Below are positions 54,570-62,003 of a stretch of DNA of 64,000 nucleotides, piece after piece; positions within the stretch are counted from its first letter, which is position 1; every line of letters begins with the position of its first letter. The stretch lies in contig NZ_CP100605.1 of the NCBI RefSeq assembly GCF_031202265.1, forward strand, positions 186,001 to 250,000. The letters run 5' to 3'. Made by a program: the position numbers and the translations under genes. This DNA comes from Bradyrhizobium sp. Ash2021. Its GTDB lineage: Bacteria > Pseudomonadota > Alphaproteobacteria > Rhizobiales > Xanthobacteraceae. The notes below the pieces were generated by a model that worked only from the letters and a program-made list of their open reading frames with translations, did not search any database and was not told the DNA's origin.

Positions 54570-55469
54570 ATGGCCCGCAACGCGGCCCCGCCGATCTTTA
54601 CGGCCGAACCCGGCCTCACCCGTTATCTTGAGGAAATCCGGCGGTTCCCGATGTTGGAGCGCCAGGAAGAATACCTGCTAGCCAAGCGCTGGCGCGAGCA
54701 CGGCGATCGCGACGCGGCGCACAAGCTGGTCACCAGCCATCTGCGGCTCGTGGCAAAAATCGCCAGGGACTATCGCGGCTACGGCCTGCCGATCTCCGAG
54801 GCGATCTCCGAGGGCAATGTCGGCCTGATGCAGGCGGTCGAGCGCTTCGAGCCGGAGAAGGGCTTCCGGTTCGCCACCTACGCCGTGTGGTGGATCAAGG
54901 CTGCGATCCAGCAATATATCCTGCGCTCGTGGTCGCTGGTGAAGATGGGTACCTCGGCCAACCAGAAGAAGGTGTTCTTCAACCTGCGCAAGGCCCAGAG
55001 CAAAATCTCCGTATTCAACGATGGCGATATGCGGCTGGACCAGGTGAAGATCATCGCCCGGCGGATCGGCGTCACCGAAACGGACGTGATTTACATGAAC
55101 CGGCGGCTCGGCGGCGACGCCTCGCTCAACGCCGCGATCCGCGAGGACGGCGATTCCGGCGAGTGGCAAGACCGGCTGGTGGACGAATCCCCAGACCAGG
55201 AGACGACCCTCGCCGCGAGCGAGGAGTTCGATAACCGCCACAAGACGCTGTCCGATGCGCTCACCGTGCTCAACAAGCGCGAGCGGCGCATCTTCGAGAC
55301 GCGCCGGCTCGCCGAGGAACAGATCACGCTCGTGGAGCTGGCCGAGGAATACGGCGTCTCGCGGGAGCGCGTGCGCCAGATCGAGGTGAGCGCCTTCGCG
55401 AAGGTGCAGAACGCAATGATTCAGAGCGTCGCGTCGATGGCGACCCCGGCGCCTCTGCAGGTGCGTTAG
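54570..55469 (+). CDS. rpoH: RNA polymerase sigma-32 factor (RpoH paralogue)
   Basis: 299 aa from the ATG at 54570 (GAGGG upstream). Region 1.2 (LTRYLEEIRRFPMLERQEEY), region 2 (KLVTSHLRLVAKIARDYRGY, then the RpoH-like FRFATYAVWWIKAAIQQYIL) and region 4 HTH (LVELAEEYGVSRERVRQIEV). It directs transcription of heat-shock or stress genes. Bradyrhizobium strains keep several rpoH copies; this one is by a Cys-rich regulator and a ferredoxin, which suggests oxidative or iron stress (inference). Confidence 0.95.
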   Translation: MARNAAPPIFTAEPGLTRYLEEIRRFPMLERQEEYLLAKRWREHGDRDAAHKLVTSHLRLVAKIARDYRGYGLPISEAISEGNVGLMQAVERFEPEKGFRFATYAVWWIKAAIQQYILRSWSLVKMGTSANQKKVFFNLRKAQSKISVFNDGDMRLDQVKIIARRIGVTETDVIYMNRRLGGDASLNAAIREDGDSGEWQDRLVDESPDQETTLAASEEFDNRHKTLSDALTVLNKRERRIFETRRLAEEQITLVELAEEYGVSRERVRQIEVSAFAKVQNAMIQSVASMATPAPLQVR

Positions 55470-55648
55470 CTTCCAACCCTCTCCCGTGGTGGGAGAAACT
55501 GACGGTGGACGTCGCTATGGGTACGTTTTTACGGCAACCGAACGACGCGAGAGGGGCGCCGCTCACCGGGTGCTGATCGAGCCCTCGCTCGACGATCCAT
55601 GCACGGCACTTTGCATCATCGATCGGGCGCCTAAGCCGCGCGCTGCAG

Positions 55649-55900
55649 ATGGAAAGTTATCCGACGTTTCATAATGAAGTCGGGGTGCCGATCGTACGCA
55701 TTGGCTGCCGCGAGTTCAAGTGCATTGGGGATAAACCGCCGCAAGATCACCCACACATCTACCTCAAGATCGGCGCTGCCCAGTGAGATCGTCTGCCCCT
55801 ATTGCTCTACACTATTCCGCTTCGATCCGAGCTTGGGCGCACACGAAGCTGATCCGGCAGGTTGCGCTTACGTGGAATGGACTGAGCTTAAAAGCAGCCA
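55649..55900 (+). pseudogene. NDUFS6-like zinc-finger protein with a frameshift
   Basis: The first frame reads MESYPTFHNEVGVPIVRIGC and REFKCIGDKPPQDHPHIYLK. After about 55780 the next frame continues SEIVCPYCSTLFRFDPSLGA. This is the pattern of the zinc-finger family with a CxxG...HP and CPYC motif (COG4391). A single-base change explains the break. The end is unclear. Confidence 0.7.
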
Positions 55901-55972
55901 CGCTGCTTCCTTCGTCATGCCGGCCGCAGCCAACCAGCATAAGGCGCCATTGTCCCGCAGTCTCGGGGCGGT

Positions 55973-56416
55973 TCACGATGGCCACGAACGATCCGAATTC
56001 GGCAGGATGCAAGCGTCACGACGGCCGAACCAGCGATAGCGGTTGCGCGCGACCAAATCATAGATCGCGTCGCGGATCACCCGTGGGATGAATTGGAAGA
56101 TCCATGTCCACTGCCAGCGCGGAAGCTCGCGCGCAATGCGCAGCACGGCTTCGGATTTTACATAGGCCTGGCCGCTCGCCAAGAAGGCAAAGGAATCCGG
56201 GTGATTAGGATCGATGCCGAGCTGCTCAGCGAGCGGACGTCCTTCGGCCAACTGGATCGGAACGAAGCGAAAATAGCCGCGGCGATCACGTTTGCTCACG
56301 AAGTGGCAGCCGCGCGAGCATAGGACGCATACGCCGTCGAACAGGATCAGGCCGTGCGGCGAGTTGATGCCGCCAGGACTTTTTGGATCAACGACGATTG
56401 ACTGCTCCTTCTGCAT
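55973..56416 (-). CDS. DCC-family thiol-disulfide oxidoreductase (DUF393)
   Basis: 147 aa from the ATG at 56416. LILFDGVCVLCSRGCHFVSK carries the DxxCxxC motif. It ends RYRWFGRRDACILPN, also family-typical. It is small, cytosolic, redox-active by inference. Stands alone. Confidence 0.88.
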   Translation of the reverse strand: MQKEQSIVVDPKSPGGINSPHGLILFDGVCVLCSRGCHFVSKRDRRGYFRFVPIQLAEGRPLAEQLGIDPNHPDSFAFLASGQAYVKSEAVLRIARELPRWQWTWIFQFIPRVIRDAIYDLVARNRYRWFGRRDACILPNSDRSWPS

Positions 56417-56533
56417 GGAAAAAGCAAACACCCGCGGGACGGCCGGCGCAACAGGGGTGGTTGTCGCTTCAAAGCCTGTCTCGAAATGGCTGCCGATATC
56501 ACTGATGACCGAGCAGTGGGCGGCAACCTCCGT

Positions 56534-56590
56534 CTCATTCGATCGCCTCGTTCGCGCGGGCGAGCAGCGTCGGCGAGGCGATCGAATGAG
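56534..56590. repeat. Perfect 17-bp inverted repeat with 23-bp loop
   Basis: CTCATTCGATCGCCTCG at 56534-56550 is exactly complementary to 56574-56590. The left arm and loop on the minus strand encode LLARANEAIE and a stop, as in COG2984 binding-protein genes. The hairpin may be a pair of facing 3' remnants or a structured terminator without a T-run. Confidence 0.75.
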
Positions 56591-56671
56591 CGGGTCCCGC
56601 TTGAGCTTGTGCGGTAACAGCACCACCTCCAAGAGGTCGATATCCCGAAGCCGGAGAACCTTGATAGAGAG

Positions 56672-56901
56672 ATGCCACGTAAATCCGCAGCCGAACTTGA
56701 GGCTGAGTGCCTTCGGCTTCTAGGGATGGATCCGCACACGCGAGGTATTAAGCGCGTCGAGATAATTCGCATGTACCCTAAAGGAACGGGGCCGAATTGG
56801 ACCTACGGCGCGCTTGATCCGATGCCGACGCGCGAGCGGGCTTGGCCATTGCCCAAACGCTTATCGCGTCGGTCTATGGAAGATGGGCGCTGGCAGATTA
56901 A
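56672..56901 (+). pseudogene. Small Bradyrhizobium-type protein with a late frameshift
   Basis: MPRKSAAELEAECLRLLGMD, then GIKRVEIIRMYPKGTGPNWT are in one frame. Near 56835 the natural ending GLAIAQTLIASVYGRWALAD and a stop at 56899-56901 are in the next frame. The unshifted frame runs on to 56938 with an Arg-rich non-native tail. Function unknown. Confidence 0.6.
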
Positions 56902-56979
56902 TGCGCTCATGCCGCCCTCGCTTGTAGGGGCCGGATAAACCACCATATGTTAGGCTCCCCCCGTCTGAGGACCATTCTC

Positions 56980-57231
56980 ATGGCTGTTGCTGGCGGTGAT
57001 TACGTCCATTTCGTTGTGGAGTACGGCGGCAAAATTGAAAAGTGCCGGGTAACGGAGACTGCCCTTCTGAACAGAGAGCGTATGAGCAGAAAGGACGCAG
57101 GCTATGCACAGCTCATCGCTATCTTTGTAAGGCACCGAGCCGAGATCGAACATCTCGCTCTCGCGAAGTTGCAGCGGCAGGGGCACTCTGACCGCGGTGT
57201 TGTAGTGACCACTGAGGATCTGAACCCTTGA
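56980..57231 (+). CDS. DUF1488-like hypothetical protein (83 aa)
   Basis: The start at 56980 has GAGG upstream. YVHFVVEYGGKIEKCRVTET, then LIAIFVRHRAEIEHLALAKL resemble the beta-strand and helix of DUF1488 (compare 15756-16028), but the match is weak. It stands alone. Confidence 0.5.
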   Translation: MAVAGGDYVHFVVEYGGKIEKCRVTETALLNRERMSRKDAGYAQLIAIFVRHRAEIEHLALAKLQRQGHSDRGVVVTTEDLNP

Positions 57232-57554
57232 TGCAGGCTGGCTGCTCGACGTCCTCGCTTGCGCAAGCGACGACGTGGCACCCGTATGAACAAGACGCTG
57301 ATATCGACAGAAGAACTTAAGTAAACCGCCTCAGAGAAATCCACACTTACCCAGGATGCGAGGACGTATCCACCGTCGGTATTTATCCCGTCACAGATGA
57401 GGTGGCCGAAAGACAATTGGTCTGTCCAAGTCGTAAGCAGCGAAGACGTTGATCCCCAAGCCACAGGCCGCGCTGCGATTTACGCTCAGCACAAATTTCG
57501 TCACGAATACAATCTGTTGGCAGGTTAAGCCACTCAATGCCGGCATCAAGCGCC
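57232..57554. other. No gene recognised
   Basis: No coding frame is convincing. A 12-codon frame (MNKTLISTEELK at 57285) lacks context. Confidence 0.4.
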
Positions 57555-57719
57555 TTAGTTCTTTCTGGGCGGCGGTTCGTTCGCTACTTCCTCTGCCAGT
57601 AGTAGCTTTAAAAGCTTCTCGTGCCGCGCGTCAGCTTTCGCTGCCGCCGCTTCCGATGCAGCCACGCGACTGCGATAGAGCTTAAGGTTTTGCTGGCGAA
57701 TGAAAAATTGATGTTCCAT
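57555..57719 (-). CDS. Small helical protein (54 aa)
   Basis: MEHQFFIRQQNLKLYRSRVA, then a coiled-coil like stretch (ASEAAAAKADARHEKLLKLL) and a basic end. A perfect AGGAGG lies seven bases before the ATG at 57719. The FI..QN...YR pattern is common in short Bradyrhizobium proteins. Function unknown. Confidence 0.65.
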   Translation of the reverse strand: MEHQFFIRQQNLKLYRSRVAASEAAAAKADARHEKLLKLLLAEEVANEPPPRKN

Positions 57720-57851
57720 AGCTACCTCCTCTGAGGGCATGGACCGAAGGCATCGTGCGCCTAAGAATGGGAAGTGTCGAAGAAGGCGGATTGGGAGCCG
57801 GAAGAACTCTGCTAAACAAAACTGCTCGTCGAAGCGAGCAGTTCGTTCCCA

Positions 57852-58008
57852 TTAGCGTTGCGGATCTCTTTGTTGGCCGCCGCTCTGCTGGCCGCCCTGG
57901 TTTGGATTTTGCGTCTGTTGGCCAGGCGTCTGATTCGGGTTCTGGCCGGACTTAGCGGACTAATCGCCCTGTCGATTCTGCTGACCATGCTTGTTGGGAT
58001 CATTCTGT
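57852..58008 (-). pseudogene. Remnant of a Gln/Asn/Gly-rich small protein
   Basis: One frame reads DKQNDPNKHGQQNRQGD, a TAG stop, then SAKSGQNPNQTPGQQTQNPN and QGGQQSGGQQRDPQR. The low-complexity Q/N/G text is typical of a small Bradyrhizobium protein type. The internal stop and a lost start show decay; another frame is open but has an unnatural composition. Confidence 0.5.
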
Positions 58009-58261
58009 TTGTCATCACGTCTCCTTAATGGTGGGGAACATATGACAACCGAGCATACGGTGGTTCGTTCCGGAAAATCAAAAAGAAAGCCGTTCAATTC
58101 AAATGCGGCAGACTACTTGCTAATAATCGCGACCTTCGCCTTCAGTTACATCACGAGCACGAATTGCACATGCACGGATGCTCGGTGGTCCAGGTTGAAG
58201 CTTCGAACTTCGGCGCCCGGTTTGAGTCACTCGGAGGAACCGAGGGCGGATTCCCATTCGG

Positions 58262-58486
58262 TTACCGCGCGCTCTCGCTCATGGAGCGGAAATAATGTTC
58301 GGCGTGTTGGTAGGAATTCTCCGCCTCGACTTGATCGCCGGCTAGAGTTTGGGCACGAGCCAACGCGAGATACCGCTCATAGCTTGTCCTCACGCTTTGG
58401 CGGTTTTTGGAACGCCCCTCCGCGGGAGGTGAGCGCTCCGCCCGTCTTCGCGACAGCGCGGCGGATTTGGATTGATTCATAGTCAT
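58262..58486 (-). CDS. DUF4167-like short protein (74 aa)
   Basis: From the ATG at 58486 (AGGA upstream): MTMNQSKSAALSRRRAERSP and QSVRTSYERYLALARAQTLA, ending AENSYQHAEHYFRSM. The pattern YxxLAR(D/A).....GD...AEN..QHAEHY is that of DUF4167. The family's long disordered C terminus is absent here. Confidence 0.7.
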   Translation of the reverse strand: MTMNQSKSAALSRRRAERSPPAEGRSKNRQSVRTSYERYLALARAQTLAGDQVEAENSYQHAEHYFRSMSESAR

Positions 58487-58919
58487 GGTTGTCCTCGAGC
58501 CGTCGTACACGGCTCGCTCCTTATATGGCAGTTGTAAAGGGTCACGCTGATTAACACAGCAATGCGGCAGCAAACTCGCGCAGTTATTTCAGCGTCAACC
58601 CGTAAGAGTTAGGTTTCCAATCGGGATTATCGCGGCGTTGCCTTAGTCGTACCGGCGATATGTGAGCGCGCTGTGCCTTGTGGCGGATCGCAGCTCACAT
58701 CGGCGACCTTCAAGCGGCGCTTGCTTTCGAAATCGCATGCACAAGACTGAACGGTCTGCCTAGCAGCCAAACGGTCGTCCGTGGGCGACTGGGCTCGCCG
58801 CTTGATCAAGAACACTGTGAGCATGCTATCCCACATTACCTAGGGGCGCAGTGTGATGATTTCAAGTTGCGGCGTAGCGCAAAGCGGCGCCTCCAGGGGA
58901 GGGGCACTATATTTTGTGG
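58487..58919. other. No gene recognised
   Basis: Both strands have open frames of 70-100 codons with Bradyrhizobium-like codon use, but no motif or ribosome site supports either. Confidence 0.4.
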
Positions 58920-59105
58920 CTATTGGTCAATTGCATCGGTAGTTCGCACAGCATTGCATGCTTCGAAGTGAGAGGCGATTTCCGCTTCGGCCTCGTGTTC
59001 CCATTTTTCAGCTTCGGCGAGCCATATGAAACGTTTAGTCGGGTCGCTCACTGCGAGCTGGCGAAACTTAGCCTCTAACTTGCGGCACTGCACAAGGTCT
59101 TTCAT
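58920..59105 (-). CDS. Small helical protein of the 'LAEAEKW' type (61 aa)
   Basis: The start at 59105 has AAGAGG five bases upstream. It reads MKDLVQCRKLEAKFRQLAVS, then FIWLAEAEKWEHEAEAEIAS and a Cys-containing tail. It is a relative of 52566-52817. Function unknown. Confidence 0.7.
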   Translation of the reverse strand: MKDLVQCRKLEAKFRQLAVSDPTKRFIWLAEAEKWEHEAEAEIASHFEACNAVRTTDAIDQ

Positions 59106-59214
59106 TGTCACCTCTTGGGAGCTGCATTTTCCGAGACATTTTAGGCCCGTCTTGACGACAAAGTCATTACGTCTCGGAGCGCATATCTTGCGTGCGTCAT
59201 TGAGGCGCGGGAGT

Positions 59215-59371
59215 TAATGACGAAGCGTCAAGATCTCTACTTGCAGCGACGCTCGCGACCGGAACATCCGATCAGCGCCAACCAAATCACGCTGCAAACA
59301 TCTCTCATCAACCAAGAGCATCGCCCGATTCGACTTCACTTGCTAGCCGGATTGAGTTTCCGACAATGACA
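59215..59371 (-). mobile_element. 5' remnant of an integrase-core IS (same type as 632-1726)
   Basis: The DNA matches 1569-1726: GATGACGAAG, GCGACCGGAA, CCAACCAAATC (against CGACCAAACC), the CTCTCAT start region, and the end AGCCGGATTGAGTTTCCGAC (against AGCCGGATTAGATTTCCGAC). Only the start of the transposase and one end are left. Confidence 0.7.
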
Positions 59372-59385
59372 GGTGGCTCGTTTGT

Positions 59386-59565
59386 TCAGCCTGCGGAGAG
59401 CAAAAGGAATAAGGCGCTATCACCCTTAATCTGGGCTGTTTCGCGCGTTGTCTCATAACCCATAACTAGGGGCGTATCGTCTTCGCAAACTTGCCACTCC
59501 CACTGATCAGGCTTTAGAGGGATTACCCTCACTTCAAGCAGGCGCGGTCGGTATCTCTGGGCCAT
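59386..59565 (-). CDS. Small protein (59 aa), paralogue of the gene split by IS3
   Basis: MAQRYRPRLLEVRVIPLKPD, then QWEWQVCEDDTPLVMGYETT and a hydrophobic end (RETAQIKGDSALFLLLSAG). Compare the rebuilt 16320/17682 protein: KWKWQVCSADGTPVMSGWER and ALFLLLAAG. W.WQVC..(D/G)TPVM..(W/Y)E.TR and ALFLLL are shared. A small family of unknown function. Confidence 0.7.
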   Translation of the reverse strand: MAQRYRPRLLEVRVIPLKPDQWEWQVCEDDTPLVMGYETTRETAQIKGDSALFLLLSAG

Positions 59566-59644
59566 CTTGCAAATATGCGCTGCGGACCGTCCGTTTTCCA
59601 GTGCGGAAGTCCGGTATTATGGCGCAGACGGCACTTACCGAATT

Positions 59645-59710
59645 TTAGCGGGGCTTTTTAGGTGGTGGCGGCGTGTTGTCCTTAGGGCGTTTGGGGTGCT
59701 TGTCAGTCAT
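59645..59710 (-). CDS. Pro/Lys-rich 21-aa peptide, coupled
   Basis: The ATG overlaps the stop of the gene at 59707-59901 (ATGA). It reads MTDKHPKRPKDNTPPPPKKP and ends in R. Size and composition make coding uncertain, but the overlap fits translational coupling. Confidence 0.35.
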   Translation of the reverse strand: MTDKHPKRPKDNTPPPPKKPR

Positions 59711-59901
59711 TTGCCTTCCACAATCCTCAGCCTGCCAGCATTCGTTAGTCGAAGTCCGCCCGACAATTCCTGTATGTACCCTAGTTGGATTAGTCGGTCT
59801 TTGTGTTCGGCTGGGATTGTTCGGTGCATCAACCCCTTAGCGCAGTCCCGCAACGAGACGAATTCTTCGTGGGTCAATGGCGCCGACAAATCGGGGTTCA
59901 T
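59707..59901 (-). CDS. Small hypothetical protein (64 aa)
   Basis: MNPDLSAPLTHEEFVSLRDC, then LIQLGYIQELSGGLRLTNAG and a short end. The second half resembles a mini winged helix (LGYI....GLRLTNAGRLR). No other motif. Unknown function. Confidence 0.6.
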   Translation of the reverse strand: MNPDLSAPLTHEEFVSLRDCAKGLMHRTIPAEHKDRLIQLGYIQELSGGLRLTNAGRLRIVEGK

Positions 59902-59904
59902 TTT

Positions 59905-59980
59905 CCAGATATGCGCCTCCGGCGCTGCCGTTCAAGCCAGTCATCCTGCCACAATCAAACTGACCCACTACCGGGCTTTC
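59905..59980 (+). repeat. Direct repeat, copy 1 (partner at 60148-60222)
   Basis: ATATGCGCCTCCGGCGCTGC ... ACAATCAAACTGACCCACTA, then CCGG. The second copy has ATATGCGCCTACGGCACTCC ... ACAATCAAACTGATCCACTA. On the minus strand copy 1 forms the end of the zinc-ribbon gene at 59955. Confidence 0.55.
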
Positions 59981-60146
59981 CGTCGGGACGTTTGAGCAAC
60001 TCGAATGTGGCAACGTGGGTGCTTTCCAACCAAGGCTCTAGCGTGGCCCCACAGACTTTACAGGATGCGTGACCGGTGTGCGGTACTAAGAACTTTGCTT
60101 TGCGTTTGTACTCAGCGCCGCAATTGCATCGGACAATTGTCGCCAT
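59955..60146 (-). CDS. Zinc-ribbon small protein (63 aa)
   Basis: MATIVRCNCGAEYKRKAKFL has Cys7 and Cys9, then ASCKVCGATLEPWLESTHVA has a CxxC. Together they make a metal-binding ribbon. The sequence closely recalls a common short Bradyrhizobium protein. Function unknown. Confidence 0.75.
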   Translation of the reverse strand: MATIVRCNCGAEYKRKAKFLVPHTGHASCKVCGATLEPWLESTHVATFELLKRPDGKPGSGSV

Positions 60147-60147
60147 T

Positions 60148-60222
60148 CTCGGAATATGCGCCTACGGCACTCCGAAACAAGTGGAAGCCCGCCGACACAA
60201 TCAAACTGATCCACTACCGGCG
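60148..60222 (+). repeat. Direct repeat, copy 2
   Basis: Partner of 59905-59980. Here it does not code for the zinc-ribbon tail, so a duplication of the 3' end of the gene and its downstream region is likely. Confidence 0.5.
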
Positions 60223-60392
60223 TTTGGGTGCGAAGCCCCATGAATCATCCGCCAGCGGCGGATATTTCGGCACACAGTGCCTTCAAAGGTTCCAAAGCCT
60301 CGATGCGACGCGCAATTGGGACTACAGATACCCGGCGCAGCGAACCGCGCCCCCCGGCGTGAACCGGTGGGCTTCGCCATGCCCTTCCGAAG

Positions 60393-60596
60393 TCACCCGA
60401 CCCTCAAATTCTCCGCCGAAGTCTTCCCCTTGTTGGGCACTTCCTCATAGCTCACCTTTGCGCCCTCATTGAGTGTGCTGAGCCCAGCTTTTTCGACCGC
60501 GGAGATGTGCACGAACACATCCTTGCTGCCGTTATCGGGCTGAATGAATCCATAGCCCTTTGTCGCGTTGAACCACTTCACCGTTCCAGTTGCCAC
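60393..60596 (-). CDS. Cold-shock-domain protein
   Basis: 67 aa from the GTG at 60596 (GGAG nine bases upstream), [40 protein letters not shown], and the end [14 protein letters not shown]1 (KGYGFI) and RNP2 (VFVHI) are intact. It binds single-stranded nucleic acid and acts as an RNA chaperone. The length is normal for CspA-type proteins. Confidence 0.93.
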   Translation of the reverse strand: MATGTVKWFNATKGYGFIQPDNGSKDVFVHISAVEKAGLSTLNEGAKVSYEEVPNKGKTSAENLRVG

Positions 60597-60844
60597 CTTG
60601 ATCGTCTCCCATATCGGATAGGACCTCAAGACAACCTCATGCCGATTTGGAAGGCAAGCAAAACCCGGCGGCGTGAACCGGTGGGCGCGGAGTATCGGCC
60701 GGTGCCTACTTTCCTTCCACATATCTGCGAATTAACTCGCGTTTGAGATGCCTGGAGGCGCATAATTAGACAATCACCGCTCCGCCTCCCAGGCATTACC
60801 GGTGACAGAGAGTGTTGCGCTCCCGCCTATTCGAGGGAAGCATC

Positions 60845-61093
60845 ATGCCCCAGTCTCAACGCCTGTCGTCCGCCATTCCATTCGTTGCAATTGAGCGCCC
60901 CGCCTGTCCGAAGTGCAAGGCCCCGATGATGCTCGTCAGCATCGAGCCAGCACGCGCCCGGGGCGTCGACTTGCATACGTTTGAATGCGCTATCTGCAAT
61001 CAGGTACTCAAGACCCTGGCCGCGTATGAAGACCCCATGAAGTCCAAGGGTCTTGGACGCTGGCTTCAAGGCGATTTGCACCCGCCGCAGTAA
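60845..61093 (+). CDS. Zinc-ribbon small protein (82 aa)
   Basis: MPQSQRLSSAIPFVAIERPA, then the ribbon CPKCKAPMMLVSIEPARARG ... FECAICNQVLKTLAAYEDPM. Cys-X2-Cys pairs at about 26/29 and 53/56. AGGGAAG is just upstream of the ATG. Function unknown; related short proteins are numerous in Bradyrhizobium. Confidence 0.75.
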   Translation: MPQSQRLSSAIPFVAIERPACPKCKAPMMLVSIEPARARGVDLHTFECAICNQVLKTLAAYEDPMKSKGLGRWLQGDLHPPQ

Positions 61094-61215
61094 GGCGCGC
61101 CGGCGTGAACCTGCGGATTTTGTAATACTTGAATTGAGGCGGGCCGTAGAATTGCCCACAAGCTGGGTAATGCAACGACGGCGCTAGAGCTGGGGAGAAA
61201 AACGATGACTGCGTA

Positions 61216-61566
61216 ATGCCAAGGATACGTTGGCCATTAGAAGAGGACGAGCGGCTCCTCGGTCTGATCGCCGCCGGCAAGTCGTGGACATTCATTAGCG
61301 CCGCGCTGAGGCGCGATACGAACTCGGTGAAACTGCGCGCGGGAACGCTCAGGGCCCGCCAGGAAGAGCAAACGGCAACCCGTAGAGCTGCGGCTGGCGG
61401 CGAAGGGGAAATGCGGGCGGAGAGACTGCAAGAGCTAGAAGCAATGGCAGCGAAACTGTTAGAGACCGCCCGTAAGCTCCCTCCGGGATCGGACCGCCAA
61501 AGCATCCTTAAGGAGATCGGGAAATTACGTGTGCGGATCACCGCGCCGAAGGCTAAGGGGAAATAG
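61216..61566 (+). CDS. Myb/SANT-like DNA-binding N terminus with helical C terminus
   Basis: 116 aa. MPRIRWPLEEDERLLGLIAA, GKSWTFISAALRRDTNSVKL resemble a SANT/Myb or GcrA-type three-helix domain. From about residue 66 a second block (MRAERLQELEAMAAKLLETA, RKLPPGSDRQSILKEIGKLR) is of a kind that also occurs alone as a short protein. It may be a fusion of two small genes. Confidence 0.65.
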   Translation: MPRIRWPLEEDERLLGLIAAGKSWTFISAALRRDTNSVKLRAGTLRARQEEQTATRRAAAGGEGEMRAERLQELEAMAAKLLETARKLPPGSDRQSILKEIGKLRVRITAPKAKGK

Positions 61567-61648
61567 CCGAGCGCGCGATTTGTCTCGCTATCGCCGTCCA
61601 ACAAGCGCAGCCTTTGCTGATGGGGGGAGCCTCGAGAGGATGCCGGTC

Positions 61649-61858
61649 ATGAACGGCAATATATTCAACAGCAAAGGCGTCCGCGTCGGCGTGGTCACGG
61701 GCGACGCGGTCTTCGGCCTCAAAGGTCAAAAGCTTTACGATCTTAAAGGTGCGAGCATTTATAAGTTGAATGGCGACCTAGTTGGTCATTTGTCGGATGC
61801 GCGCAGCAAGGAGAAGCGTTTGGACAAAACGACCGACAAGCTGTTCCCGGAAGGTTAG
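61649..61858 (+). CDS. Small all-beta repeat protein, possible 4-fold beta flower
   Basis: 69 aa from the ATG at 61649 (GAGAGG nine bases upstream; the ATG at 61640 is too near). It reads MNGNIFNSKGVRVGVVTGDA, VFGLKGQKLYDLKGASIYKL and NGDLVGHLSDA. Four short G-x-(I/V)-(F/Y)-x-L-x-G units repeat with about 11-residue spacing, the shape of the 4-fold beta flower domain. A Lys-rich tail follows. Function unknown. Confidence 0.6.
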   Translation: MNGNIFNSKGVRVGVVTGDAVFGLKGQKLYDLKGASIYKLNGDLVGHLSDARSKEKRLDKTTDKLFPEG

Positions 61859-61926
61859 GCGCGGTCTGCTGATTTGCTGATTTGACAATTCCCCACCGGG
61901 GAGCTTTGTGCGTTTGCGCGGGTTCC

Positions 61927-61971
61927 GGGCCATGGCAGTCTGGGCGGGTGCCGGGCCATGGCAGTCTGGAG
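61927..61971 (+). repeat. Tandem direct repeat of ~18 bp
   Basis: CCGGGCCATGGCAGTCTGG occurs twice with a 26-bp period just upstream of the gene start at 61978. It may affect its expression. Confidence 0.6.
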
Positions 61972-61977
61972 AGTGCG

Positions 61978-62003
61978 ATGACTAAGACTTCGACCTTCGA
62001 ACA
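61978..62003 (+). pseudogene. 100-aa gene, 5' end (split by IS256 B2)
   Basis: ATG ACT AAG ACT TCG ACC and then the target duplication CTTCGAACA. Joined to 63430 the frame reads MTKTSTFEHDGKVYEVRAVP. See 63430-63706. Confidence 0.75.

Noticed and set aside
58042..58482. 146-codon plus frame with GGTGGGG upstream, and another frame reading HEHELHMHGCSVVQVEASNF
   Set aside because: The first is Arg/Ser-rich and overlaps the DUF4167-like gene; the second looks protein-like but has no start codon. Neither is strong enough to call.
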